Source: Rickettsiales bacterium (GTDB taxonomy: Bacteria > Pseudomonadota > Alphaproteobacteria > Rickettsiales > UBA3002). Taken from it: a stretch of 13,464 nt of DNA. Shown here piece after piece: positions 6,156 to 13,430 of this stretch. Position 1 is the first letter of the stretch. The number at the start of each line of letters is the position of its first letter. The stretch spans positions 1-13,464 of the forward strand of contig JAIXZB010000143.1 in assembly GCA_027489915.1 (NCBI GenBank), read 5' to 3'. The position numbers were made by a program, and so were the translations under genes. Below the pieces are notes generated by a model, which saw nothing but the letters and a program-made list of their open reading frames with translations, was not told the DNA's origin and made no database searches.

Positions 6156-7313
6156 CTATGCAAGCGCTGCTTGCAAATCTGCAATCTGGTCCTCTTTTGC
6201 CTCAATACCCACCGAGATGCGAATCAAGCCATCTTCAATACCAATCGCCGCGCGTTGGCTTGCAGGAATGCTGGCATGGGTCATGGTAGCAGGATGTTCA
6301 ATCAGGCTTTCGATGCCACCCAAACTTTCGGCCAGCGTAAACACATGGCATTTGGCAAGCATAGCGCGCGCCGCTGCTTCACCGCCTTTGATGATAAAGG
6401 TGATCATACCACCAAACCCGCCCGTCATCTGGGTTTTCGCCAGCGTATGTTGCGGGTGCGAGGCAAGGCCGGGGTAGATGACGCGCTCCACCAAAGGGTG
6501 CGCCTCGAGCCACTGCGCAATCGCCAGCGCATTTTCGCAGTGGCGTTGCATACGAATCGCCAATGTTTTCACCCCGCGATGGGCAAGGAAACTATCAAAC
6601 GGGCCAGCAATCGAGCCCACGGCGTTTTGCAGGAAGCCAATTTTTTCACCCAGTGCTGCATCTTTTGTCACTACCATACCACCCACCATATCGGAGTGGC
6701 CGTTTAAGTATTTGGTCGCCGAATGCGTCACGACATCGATACCAAATTCAAGCGGGCGTTGCAGGTAAGGGCTGGCAAAGGTGTTATCGCAGACGCTTAT
6801 CAGATTATGCTTTTTGGCGAATGCAACAACCTTCGTCAAATCCACCAGCTTCAGTAGCGGGTTGGTCGGGGTTTCCACCCAAATCATTTTGGTGTTGGGC
6901 TTGAGGCTCGCATTCAGTTTCGCCTCATTGTTCACATCCACGTAAGTGAAATCAAGCTGCATCGAATGCCTGCGCACGCGCTCAAATAGGCGGTAGGTGC
7001 CGCCGTATAAATCATCCATCGCAATCACATGCGCGCCTGCCTCTAACATCTCTAAAATCGCACCTTCTGCGGCCAAGCCCGAAGCAAACGCGAAGCCGCG
7101 CGTGCCACCTTCTAAATTTGCCACCGCTCGCTCATAGGCAAAGCGCGTAGGGTTCTGGCTGCGCGCATAGTCAAATCCAAGATTCTCGCCTGGTGCAATC
7201 TGCTTATAGGTACTGGTTGCATAAATTGGCGTAATCACCGCACCCGTTGTCGGGTCGGGTGTCTGGTCTGCATGAATCGCACGGGTTGCGAAACTCCAGT
7301 TTTTTTGCGTCAT
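6156..7313 (-). CDS. Cys/Met-metabolism PLP enzyme, probably cystathionine gamma-lyase (or gamma-synthase)
   Basis: 385 residues, full length for the family. The PLP-binding lysine is K201 in SATKYLNGHSDMVGG (198-212), D176 in DNTFASPYLQRP contacts the pyridine nitrogen, and YARSQNPTR (49-57) supplies phosphate contacts from the neighbouring subunit. The ESLGGIESLIEHPATMTH region (329-346) is typical of this fold-type I class. Gamma-lyase cleaves cystathionine to cysteine, 2-oxobutyrate and ammonia; gamma-synthase makes cystathionine from an acylated homoserine. Sequence alone does not separate them well. The CBS gene nearby on the same strand favours gamma-lyase and reverse transsulfuration. 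I start at the ATG at 7313, where homology begins. An in-frame upstream start at 7388 would overlap the preceding gene and add 25 unrelated residues. No clear Shine-Dalgarno is visible, so translation may depend on the upstream gene. Confidence 0.92.
   Translation of the reverse strand: MTQKNWSFATRAIHADQTPDPTTGAVITPIYATSTYKQIAPGENLGFDYARSQNPTRFAYERAVANLEGGTRGFAFASGLAAEGAILEMLEAGAHVIAMDDLYGGTYRLFERVRRHSMQLDFTYVDVNNEAKLNASLKPNTKMIWVETPTNPLLKLVDLTKVVAFAKKHNLISVCDNTFASPYLQRPLEFGIDVVTHSATKYLNGHSDMVGGMVVTKDAALGEKIGFLQNAVGSIAGPFDSFLAHRGVKTLAIRMQRHCENALAIAQWLEAHPLVERVIYPGLASHPQHTLAKTQMTGGFGGMITFIIKGGEAAARAMLAKCHVFTLAESLGGIESLIEHPATMTHASIPASQRAAIGIEDGLIRISVGIEAKEDQIADLQAALA
6159..6175 (-). other. 7-bp hairpin in the last codons of the gamma-lyase gene
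   Basis: TGCAAGC/GCTTGCA with a 3-nt loop covers the final codons and abuts the stop codon. No T-run follows on the minus strand, so termination here is doubtful. It could be coincidence from an Ala/Gln-rich C-terminus. Confidence 0.3.
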
Positions 7314-7369
7314 GTGAATTACAATCTTGAAGTGAAAGGGCTCTATGCATTGGCATACAAGATATATGC

Positions 7370-7987
7370 TTAAAGCGCTACTTTCCAATCACCGTCAACT
7401 TTTTTCAACTCTAAATCGGCTTTGTCTTCGCTGTCATCTTCAAAAGTCAAATTCACGTTGCATTTCGCAACGGGAATATCCCTCACTTCGAATTCTTTGC
7501 ACTTTGCTTTAACAGTTGAGATACCACCGCGTGATTCAATGTCTTTTTGCAGCATATTTATAATACCCGACGTCATCGAAGCAGCAAAGCCACTAAAGTC
7601 GAGTCCGCCCGCATTTTGGGCTTTAGGTACATCTGCCAGTAGCGGCTTAACGCCCTCATACCCTCCTTTTTCAAGTGCCGCATAAAACGATTTCACTGTG
7701 CCTTCTGGCCCACCACCACCGAGTATTCCCATCACGGCATAAATCAGCGCACCCACCACCGCCAATCCCAAAACGGGCTTTAACATCGCGGTTCCGCCGC
7801 CCACTTTTTTTATCGTGTCGGCATCAATATTTTTCAACGCTTCCTGCCCATATGCTTTAGCTTTTCCTGCCAGCTCCGAGGCTTTATTTGCCGCGTCCGA
7901 TGCAGCATCAAACGCCTGACCTGCCATTTTTTCTACTTTTTCACGACGTGCTTTTGCTGCGGCTTCTTCTTCGGGGGTTGAGGTCAT
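7370..7987 (-). CDS. Single-pass membrane protein with a charged N-terminal helix and a DUF4878/NTF2-like C-terminal domain (function unknown)
   Basis: 205 residues. Residues about 5-56 are rich in Ala, Lys and Glu and look like a long amphipathic helix or coiled coil. A hydrophobic segment follows (about 68-90: LKPVLGLAVVGALIYAVMGILGG). The remaining 115 residues open with PEGTVKSFYAALEKGGYEG and end VDGDWKVAL, the pattern of small NTF2-like domains (DUF4878 type) often found in lipoproteins and membrane proteins. Two cysteines (C163 and C176) could form a disulphide if the domain is periplasmic. I start at the ATG at 7987 because GGAG (7994-7997) lies 6 nt upstream; a GTG at 7999 is less likely. 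It sits between the CBS and gamma-lyase genes, 152 nt after one and 56 nt before the other. Its role is unknown; position suggests co-expression only. The domain resemblance is tentative. Confidence 0.8.
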   Translation of the reverse strand: MTSTPEEEAAAKARREKVEKMAGQAFDAASDAANKASELAGKAKAYGQEALKNIDADTIKKVGGGTAMLKPVLGLAVVGALIYAVMGILGGGGPEGTVKSFYAALEKGGYEGVKPLLADVPKAQNAGGLDFSGFAASMTSGIINMLQKDIESRGGISTVKAKCKEFEVRDIPVAKCNVNLTFEDDSEDKADLELKKVDGDWKVAL

Positions 7988-7993
7988 AGCGTT

Positions 7994-7997
7994 CTCC
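7994..7997 (-). promoter_or_regulatory. Ribosome binding site deciding the membrane-protein start
   Basis: GGAG on the minus strand lies 6 nt before the ATG at 7987, favouring it over the in-frame GTG at 7999, which would overlap this motif. Confidence 0.6.
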
Positions 7998-8083
7998 ACA
8001 TGTCATTAATTACATGTATGTAACTTACGATAGTTATACATAGGCTTCATTTGATAACTGGCTTTGCTGCAAACAAACTCCAA

Positions 8084-8115
8084 ATATAATTATATGTGAT
8101 GCAATGCAGCATCAC
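8084..8115 (-). terminator. Hairpin and AT-rich palindrome in the CBS-membrane protein gap
   Basis: A perfect 7-bp stem (8096-8102 with 8109-8115, 6-nt loop) lies 24 nt after the CBS stop. On the minus strand it is followed by ATATAATTATAT (8084-8095), itself a 12-bp palindrome containing a TATAAT hexamer (8089-8094). It may be a weak terminator, or the hexamer may be a -10 element for the membrane-protein gene; no good -35 lies 16-18 nt upstream. The rest of the gap (7988-8083) shows nothing clear. Confidence 0.3.
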
Positions 8116-8139
8116 GTAGCAGCAGCTCCAAATCTGCAA

Positions 8140-9540
8140 CTAAGCATGCCCCACGCGTTTTCTCAAATATTGCAGCACATCAATCGGTGTAATAAGCCCA
8201 ACGAAATCCTCGCCATCCATCACAATAGCCACCATGCCCTGCTTGAAGGTATCCATCAAATCCTGCGGCGGTGTGTGCACATCGACCGTGATTAAATCAC
8301 GCGTCATGGCGTGGGCAACTTTCATTCCAAATCCCGCAGGGTTTCCCGTAATCGCTAGTAAAATGTCGGTTTCATTGATAATCCCCACAATGCGTTCAGT
8401 GCCCTTCTCGCGCTTCATCACGGGCAGTTGCGACATATCGTACATTTTCATTTTGCGGTACGTGGCTTGCAGTGTATCGCCCTCGCCCACCGTCACCGCA
8501 CTGCCTTTATGGTAGGGACGAATAATCAAATCGCGCAAACTGTCATGCGCTTCGCGTTCCACAAACCCATGGTCATCAAGCCAGTACTCGTTATAAATTT
8601 TAGAAAGGTACTTATTCCCACTATCACACACAAACGTCACCACACGTTTCGGCGTCGTCTGCTCACGGCAATAGCGCAGTGCCGATGCAATGAGCGTACC
8701 CGAGGATGAGCCGCAAATAATACCTTCTTTTTGCAACAGCATGCGCGCGGTGGCAATACTTTCAGCATCGGTGATGCTATAGGCTTTTTGCGTGTATTGC
8801 AGCTCGCAGACAATCGGGATAAAATCCTCACCAATGCCTTCCACAATCCAGCTTCCTGCTTCCACCTCCACCCCATCATTGATAAGCGGGGCGAGAATAG
8901 AGCCTTTCGGATCGGCCACAATCAGTTCGGTTTTCGGGCTGTGTTTGGCGAAATAACGGCCAAGACCCGTTAAGGTGCCGCCGCTGCCCACACCCACAAT
9001 CATCGCATCCAAATCGCCGTTCATTTGCGCTAAAATCTCAGGGCCAGTCGATTCTTCATGCGCACGCGGGTTGTGCGGGTTTTCAAACTGGCTGACATAA
9101 AACGCGCCCTCGGTTTCACTCGCAATGCGCGCAGCCACTTCCTGATAATATTCAGGGTGACCCTTCTGCACATCCGAACGCGCCATCACCACTTCCGCAC
9201 CCAGTGCTTTAAGGTGAAAAATCTTTTCCTGACTCATTTTATCGGGAATCACGAGCAGCAATTTATAGCCCTTCTGACTGGCTACCAGTGCCAATCCCAG
9301 CCCCGTATTACCTGCGGTTGCTTCCACCAGCAACCCACCAGGTTTTAGCTTGCCTTCGCGCTCAGCGGCCTCAATCATGGTAAGCGCAATACGGTCTTTA
9401 ATCGAACCACCTGGGTTCTGGCTTTCCATTTTCAAATACAATTCGCAGCAGCCAGTATCAATATTGCGCACCCGCACCATCGGCGTGTTGCCGATGAGCG
9501 ATAATACATCCGTAGCTTTAGGTAACAGGTTCTGTGTCAT
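8140..9540 (-). CDS. cbs: Cystathionine beta-synthase with C-terminal CBS-domain pair
   Basis: 466 residues. The fold-type II PLP core (about 8-325) has the PLP lysine K48 in NPGGSIKDR, the TAGNTG substrate loop (75-80), the phosphate-binding GSGGTLTG (185-192), and EGIGEDFIP (234-242), a signature separating CBS from plain cysteine synthase. Residues about 335-462 form two CBS motifs (around DMSQLPVM...VGIINETDILLA and VAIVMDGEDFVGLITPIDVL), the regulatory Bateman module that in many relatives senses an adenosyl ligand. There is no N-terminal haem-binding extension. By family knowledge it condenses serine and homocysteine to cystathionine. The gamma-lyase-type gene two genes downstream completes the route to cysteine. 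No strong Shine-Dalgarno is seen at the ATG at 9540. A candidate promoter lies at 9606-9635, overlapping that of the divergent methyltransferase gene. Confidence 0.92.
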   Translation of the reverse strand: MTQNLLPKATDVLSLIGNTPMVRVRNIDTGCCELYLKMESQNPGGSIKDRIALTMIEAAEREGKLKPGGLLVEATAGNTGLGLALVASQKGYKLLLVIPDKMSQEKIFHLKALGAEVVMARSDVQKGHPEYYQEVAARIASETEGAFYVSQFENPHNPRAHEESTGPEILAQMNGDLDAMIVGVGSGGTLTGLGRYFAKHSPKTELIVADPKGSILAPLINDGVEVEAGSWIVEGIGEDFIPIVCELQYTQKAYSITDAESIATARMLLQKEGIICGSSSGTLIASALRYCREQTTPKRVVTFVCDSGNKYLSKIYNEYWLDDHGFVEREAHDSLRDLIIRPYHKGSAVTVGEGDTLQATYRKMKMYDMSQLPVMKREKGTERIVGIINETDILLAITGNPAGFGMKVAHAMTRDLITVDVHTPPQDLMDTFKQGMVAIVMDGEDFVGLITPIDVLQYLRKRVGHA

Positions 9541-9604
9541 GCCCCGCTTCTAGCCCCCTGCTCCCAATCTTTCAACCTCTGTGTGGTTAATTCACATTTT
9601 CTAC

Positions 9605-9613
9605 TGTTATATT
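9605..9613 (+). promoter_or_regulatory. Candidate extended -10 promoter of the methyltransferase gene
   Basis: TGTTATATT is an extended -10 (TG-n-TATATT, five of six to consensus). No good -35 is present, as is allowed for extended -10 promoters. It overlaps the CBS -10 on the other strand, so the two divergent promoters could exclude each other. Confidence 0.35.
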
Positions 9614-9635
9614 GCACAGCAAAACGTATGGTAAA
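9606..9635 (-). promoter_or_regulatory. Candidate promoter of the CBS gene
   Basis: On the minus strand TTTACC (9630-9635, four of six to the -35 consensus) and TATAAC (9606-9611, five of six to the -10) are 18 nt apart. Transcription would begin near 9599, about 60 nt before the CBS start. Confidence 0.4.
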
Positions 9636-9642
9636 TGCAACC

Positions 9643-9649
9643 AAGGGAG
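9643..9649 (+). promoter_or_regulatory. Ribosome binding site deciding the methyltransferase start
   Basis: AAGGGAG ends 6 nt before the ATG at 9656. The in-frame ATG at 9635 has no such site. Confidence 0.75.
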
Positions 9650-9655
9650 CAATCT

Positions 9656-11008
9656 ATGACCAACGCAGCACCAGATGAGAACTACCTGCGCGACGTGCGC
9701 GAGCATTACGAGAATTACCCCTATCCACTCGTCAATCCCGAAGATGAATTCACACGGCTTTACATGCCCATTTGCGAATCGTTCGATCGCATGAATTTTT
9801 ACTGCTTCGAAGGCAAGCGCGATTTTACGAAAAATTTTCGCGCCCTTGTTGCAGGGGGCGGCACGGGCGATGCCGTAATTGCACTTGCCGAGCAGTTGCG
9901 CGATTCCGGACAGGAAGTGACCTATGTCGATATGTCTGAAGCCTCGATGAATATAGCGCAGCAACGGGCAAAAAACCGTGGCCTCACCAACATTCGCTGG
10001 ATACGCGATTCACTGCTGAATATTCCCACGCTAGGCCTTGGTGAATTCGATTTTGTGAATTGCTCAGGCGTGCTGCACCATCTTGCCGATCCTGATTTGG
10101 GGCTGCAAACCCTTGCCTCTGTGCTAAAGGAAGATGGCGCAATGGCGATTATGGTCTACGCCACCTATGGTCGTAGTGCGGTCTACCCTATGCAGCAGGC
10201 CCTGCGTATTGTTAACCGCGATGAACCAAATTTGCAGAAGCGTGTCGATAATGCAAAAGCCATTCTCAATCATCTGCCCAGCACCAGTTGGTTTCCGCAT
10301 TCACCGCCAGAAATCATCGGCGAAGTGCAAAGCGATATTGGTATTTTTGACCTTCTGCTCCATTCGCAAGATCGTTCTTATACAATTCCAGAACTTTACG
10401 AATATGTTGAAAAACAGAATCTCAATCTGATACATTTATTTCCAGAGCATCTGGCGTTTGGCGCACGTCAGTACGACCCTATTTTCTATATCAACGATGC
10501 AACACTCGAAGCCAAAGTACGCGCCATGCCGCTACGCGAGCAGCAGGCATTAGCAGAACTACTTCACGGTAAGATTTTCAAACACACATTTTATGCGGCC
10601 AAAACCCCACGCACACCCCCAGCGCTCGGAGATCTCGATTATATTCCCTATTTCGGTACCGATGTATCAAATGCTCAAGCCAATATCGCCGATGCGATAC
10701 GCGATGCAGATACTATCGTATATCTTGAGGAGCGCACCACCCAATCGCACACTTCTTTTGCAAAGTCACCGCATCATGAAACGATTGTGCGCGCTATCGA
10801 TGGCGTTCGAACACTGCGTGAAGTGTTTCGCATCGTCATCGATTCCTATAATGGCCGAAAAGGGGCTCCGAACTATCCGCAACTTATGAGCGAATTCACG
10901 CCAATGTATCACGCGCTCAATACGTTTTACTGGATGTTTGTGCGCACACCACATTCTTCACGTTGTCAAACCTATAACGAGCTGCAATCGCGAGTAAAAC
11001 CCTTGTAA
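9656..11008 (+). CDS. Class I SAM-dependent methyltransferase with a long C-terminal extension
   Basis: 450 residues from the ATG at 9656, chosen for its Shine-Dalgarno. The N-terminus carries REHYENYPYPLVNPEDE (15-31), typical of a conserved group of uncharacterised alphaproteobacterial methyltransferases. The SAM-binding motif I is LVAGGGTGDA (64-73), D92 in YVDMS should contact the SAM ribose, and NCSGVLHHL (135-143) is the motif IV/V region seen in UbiE-like enzymes. From about residue 230 on there is no recognised catalytic motif. A segment near 380-400 (IVRAIDGVRTLREVF) resembles the PqqD-like winged-helix pattern found at the ends of some peptide- or protein-modifying methyltransferases (tentative). 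The substrate is unknown. It is divergent from CBS and 67 nt upstream of the DExH helicase on the same strand, so those two may be co-transcribed. Confidence 0.88.
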   Translation: MTNAAPDENYLRDVREHYENYPYPLVNPEDEFTRLYMPICESFDRMNFYCFEGKRDFTKNFRALVAGGGTGDAVIALAEQLRDSGQEVTYVDMSEASMNIAQQRAKNRGLTNIRWIRDSLLNIPTLGLGEFDFVNCSGVLHHLADPDLGLQTLASVLKEDGAMAIMVYATYGRSAVYPMQQALRIVNRDEPNLQKRVDNAKAILNHLPSTSWFPHSPPEIIGEVQSDIGIFDLLLHSQDRSYTIPELYEYVEKQNLNLIHLFPEHLAFGARQYDPIFYINDATLEAKVRAMPLREQQALAELLHGKIFKHTFYAAKTPRTPPALGDLDYIPYFGTDVSNAQANIADAIRDADTIVYLEERTTQSHTSFAKSPHHETIVRAIDGVRTLREVFRIVIDSYNGRKGAPNYPQLMSEFTPMYHALNTFYWMFVRTPHSSRCQTYNELQSRVKPL

Positions 11009-11075
11009 TTAGGTTTCGTCATCACCTGTCATCTGTTCGATTTACTCATAGTGCTACATCGCTCTCAAGGAACGC

Positions 11076-13271
11076 ATGCCACATTTTGAATCAGTAGCCG
11101 AAAAACTGGCGCGTCATCCCGTAAATACCATCGCAGCAGATGTGGTGCGCGATACGCTTTCGGGTAAGGTCACTGTTCTTGCCGCACCTACAGGCAGCGG
11201 TAAATCAATGCTTGTGCCAGCACGTCTTGCCGATGCTGCGGATGCACCCGTCATCGTGCTCATGCCGCGGCGCGACCTTACCATCGATGCGGCCACCAAC
11301 GTGGCTGATCTCGCAGGCGTAAAACTTGGCGAAGAAGTCGGCTACGCCGTGGGTGCCATGGCGGGCGATAGCTCGCGCAAAAGTCCAAACAGCAAACTCA
11401 TTTTCATGACCTATGGCTACGCGCTGAGTTCGGGCATTTTAAAAACCGCAAAGCACATTGTGCTTGATGAAGTGCATGAGCGTTCGGAAGATATTTCTCT
11501 GGTGCGCGCGGTGCTGCATGCACGCAAGATGCACGATCCCGCCCTCACGCTTTTAGAAATGAGCGCCACCGTCAATGCCGCCAAACAAGCCGCCTATTGG
11601 AGCGATATTTCCTCTCCCGTAATCCACGCTATCGAAGGCCAATCTATTCCTTGCGATGAACGCGAAGAAAGCCCTAAAGACGCGGATAAACGCTCATTAG
11701 AGCAAGCGACCATCGACCTCATCCGCCATGAAGGACGCAAGGGTATTGCGGTGTTTCGCCCCGGCATAAGGGAAATCGAAAACACCGTTGAAGAGCTGAA
11801 AAAATGTGCAGCAAAAGCAGGTATAAAAAATCTGGAAATCGCCTCCATCTATAGCGGGACACCGCCCGATGAACGCCATCAGGCCAAGTTGCCACCGAAG
11901 GCTGGCTCACGCAAAATACTGGTTGGAACCAACGTCATCGAATCAGGCCTCAATCTGCGTTGGCTCGATGCGGGTGTGTCGGATGGCAAAGGCAAAATCC
12001 CTTACACCCGTGAAGATACGGGGGCAAAGGCACTGGTGCTTGAAGATTTGCCCAAATGGCGCATTCTGCAACAGCGCGGGCGGGTGAACCGCGACCCTGC
12101 CTATTCAGGCTTTGATAGCGGTATATTCCTGCTGCATTCAGAGCGTGGCTGGGAGTTTAGGCCCGAGCAGAACACTCCCGAAATCGAGCGCGTAGCGCTT
12201 ACCAACCTTGCGTTTCGCGCAGCCAGTCTGGGCTATGACCCCACCCAGTTACAGTTCGATGGCAAGGTCACATCAGCACGTATTGCAGAAGCCAAAGAGG
12301 CACTGATACGTTTGCAGCTTATCACCCCCGATTGGTCGCTCACCGAACATGGGCGCTACGCCTCGCGGCTGCCCATCACCCCCGAAGCGGGGGCCATGCT
12401 GTGCGAAGCACGTGCGCTTGATGCCAATTCTAAAACCACTTCATGGCTGCCCGATGCCATCATCCTTGCTGCCTTTCCCGAGGAAGGGCTGCGCGATGAT
12501 TCCCGCAAATCCCACGGGCAGGATGCAACTTCGGATATGCTCGATAGCCTTAAAATCTATAAACAACTCATGGCCAGCAGCACGGCACGGTTCGTCACCA
12601 GCGTGCCCGATAGTTATATGGAAGCCGCAAGCGATGAAGAACGCGCGGGATTAAAAGAAGCGCGCGAGCGCCTGAAAGCGCAGTGCGCCTCGGTGAATGT
12701 GCATTACAATATGTTCTGCGCCACTGCGCGCATGGTGCGCGAAATCACAAGCAGACACAATGAGCGCGAACTTCGCGCGGCTGCCCCAACTGCGCCAGAT
12801 GGTGCGTATTACGATGGCTTAAAGCAATGCATCCTTGCGGGAGGCGTGAATAGGCTCTTTCACGGCAGCAATACGTATCAGGATTTGCTGCGTAATTATG
12901 GCAAGCAGCGCAATAACGCAGGTCAGCCGTTCAATAATTATTCTTTAAGCATAAGCTCCTGTGTCGATGACGCAAGAGCAGGAACACCGCTTATCGCAGG
13001 CACGTTGCGCGAAACCTCGAGCAAGTTCAGTGGCGATGCCGAGACAGTGATCACAAACGCCACCGCCATCCCCGCGTCTGTGTTCATTCGTTGGGCAAGC
13101 GCTCGAGGCGATGTGCTCTACTACACCGAACGCACCACGGAACGCGGCACTGGCAGCACCAAACCCAGCCAAACACTCGATGCGCGCTATTTCGGCAAAG
13201 CACATTTCTCGCTCTCCCTACCCAAACTCACCCCCGAACTTTCCAGCCAGCTTGAACGTCTCGAAGCGTAA
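11076..13271 (+). CDS. DExH-box helicase (HrpA/HrpB-like) with an altered motif VI
   Basis: 731 residues. Visible motifs are Walker A APTGSGKS (37-44), motif II DEVH (131-134), SAT (163-165), motif V GTNVIESGLNL (284-294) and motif VI QQRGRVNR (332-339). A short HA2-like stretch follows (about 370-480, LTEHGRYASRLPITP). This is the superfamily 2 DEAH/RHA helicase layout, so it should hydrolyse NTP and translocate on RNA. Motif VI differs from the usual QRAGRAGR: the second residue is Q, while the later arginines are retained. The C-terminal 250 residues do not look like the standard HrpB C-terminal domain, and the protein is shorter than HrpB (about 810). AAGGA lies 4 nt before the ATG. It follows the methyltransferase by 67 nt, in which I see no terminator. 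It ends 138 nt from the tRNA gene, facing it tail to tail. Confidence 0.88.
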   Translation: MPHFESVAEKLARHPVNTIAADVVRDTLSGKVTVLAAPTGSGKSMLVPARLADAADAPVIVLMPRRDLTIDAATNVADLAGVKLGEEVGYAVGAMAGDSSRKSPNSKLIFMTYGYALSSGILKTAKHIVLDEVHERSEDISLVRAVLHARKMHDPALTLLEMSATVNAAKQAAYWSDISSPVIHAIEGQSIPCDEREESPKDADKRSLEQATIDLIRHEGRKGIAVFRPGIREIENTVEELKKCAAKAGIKNLEIASIYSGTPPDERHQAKLPPKAGSRKILVGTNVIESGLNLRWLDAGVSDGKGKIPYTREDTGAKALVLEDLPKWRILQQRGRVNRDPAYSGFDSGIFLLHSERGWEFRPEQNTPEIERVALTNLAFRAASLGYDPTQLQFDGKVTSARIAEAKEALIRLQLITPDWSLTEHGRYASRLPITPEAGAMLCEARALDANSKTTSWLPDAIILAAFPEEGLRDDSRKSHGQDATSDMLDSLKIYKQLMASSTARFVTSVPDSYMEAASDEERAGLKEARERLKAQCASVNVHYNMFCATARMVREITSRHNERELRAAAPTAPDGAYYDGLKQCILAGGVNRLFHGSNTYQDLLRNYGKQRNNAGQPFNNYSLSISSCVDDARAGTPLIAGTLRETSSKFSGDAETVITNATAIPASVFIRWASARGDVLYYTERTTERGTGSTKPSQTLDARYFGKAHFSLSLPKLTPELSSQLERLEA

Positions 13272-13299
13272 TCATGCCCAAGCAGTCGTGGTGGTCGCT

Positions 13300-13324
13300 A
13301 AAATAAAAAAGTAAGTATCACTTA
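13300..13324 (-). terminator. Possible terminator of the tRNA-Arg transcript
   Basis: On the minus strand a short 5-bp stem (13312-13316 with 13320-13324, 3-nt loop) is followed by CTTTTTTATTTT (13300-13311). The T-tract is strong but the stem weak. A separate 10-bp palindrome CACTTAAGTG (13319-13328) overlaps it. Confidence 0.35.
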
Positions 13325-13331
13325 AGTGCTA

Positions 13332-13352
13332 TGGCGCACCCGAGACGATTCG
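13332..13352 (-). repeat. Duplicated 3' end of tRNA-Arg (21 bp), att-like or tRNA remnant
   Basis: These 21 bases are identical to 13410-13430, the last 21 nt of the tRNA-Arg gene: CCA, discriminator base, acceptor strand, T-stem strand and five T-loop bases. Similarity may continue weakly past the CCA with one indel. No 5' tRNA half is attached, since the T-loop breaks into unrelated sequence. This fits either an attachment-site remnant or a decayed tandem tRNA copy. Confidence 0.85.
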
Positions 13353-13355
13353 CCC

Positions 13356-13373
13356 GCATCGCTCTTGCGATGC
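13356..13373. other. Perfect 7-bp hairpin between the tRNA repeats
   Basis: GCATCGC and GCGATGC enclose a 4-nt loop. A second inverted repeat ACTAA/TTAGT (13376-13380 with 13385-13389) lies beside it. Both sit in the 57 bp between the two tRNA 3' ends. On the minus strand the T-rich part of the second repeat precedes the strong hairpin, so neither forms a classic terminator. Confidence 0.4.
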
Positions 13374-13409
13374 AGACTAAAAAATTAGTTCGAATATCTC
13401 ATGTGCGCT

Positions 13410-13430
13410 TGGCGCACCCGAGACGATTCG
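13410..13430 (-). repeat. Right copy of the 21-bp tRNA-Arg 3'-end repeat
   Basis: This copy is part of the intact tRNA gene and is identical to 13332-13352. The two are 78 bp apart, start to start, and in the same orientation. Confidence 0.85.

Noticed and set aside
7314..7388. N-terminal extension of the gamma-lyase frame to 7388
   Set aside because: It would overlap the previous gene's stop and add residues unlike the family; the ATG at 7313 begins the conserved domain.
9587..9964. Minus-strand open frame overlapping the methyltransferase start
   Set aside because: It lies antisense to a well-supported gene, has no family motifs and covers the divergent promoter region.
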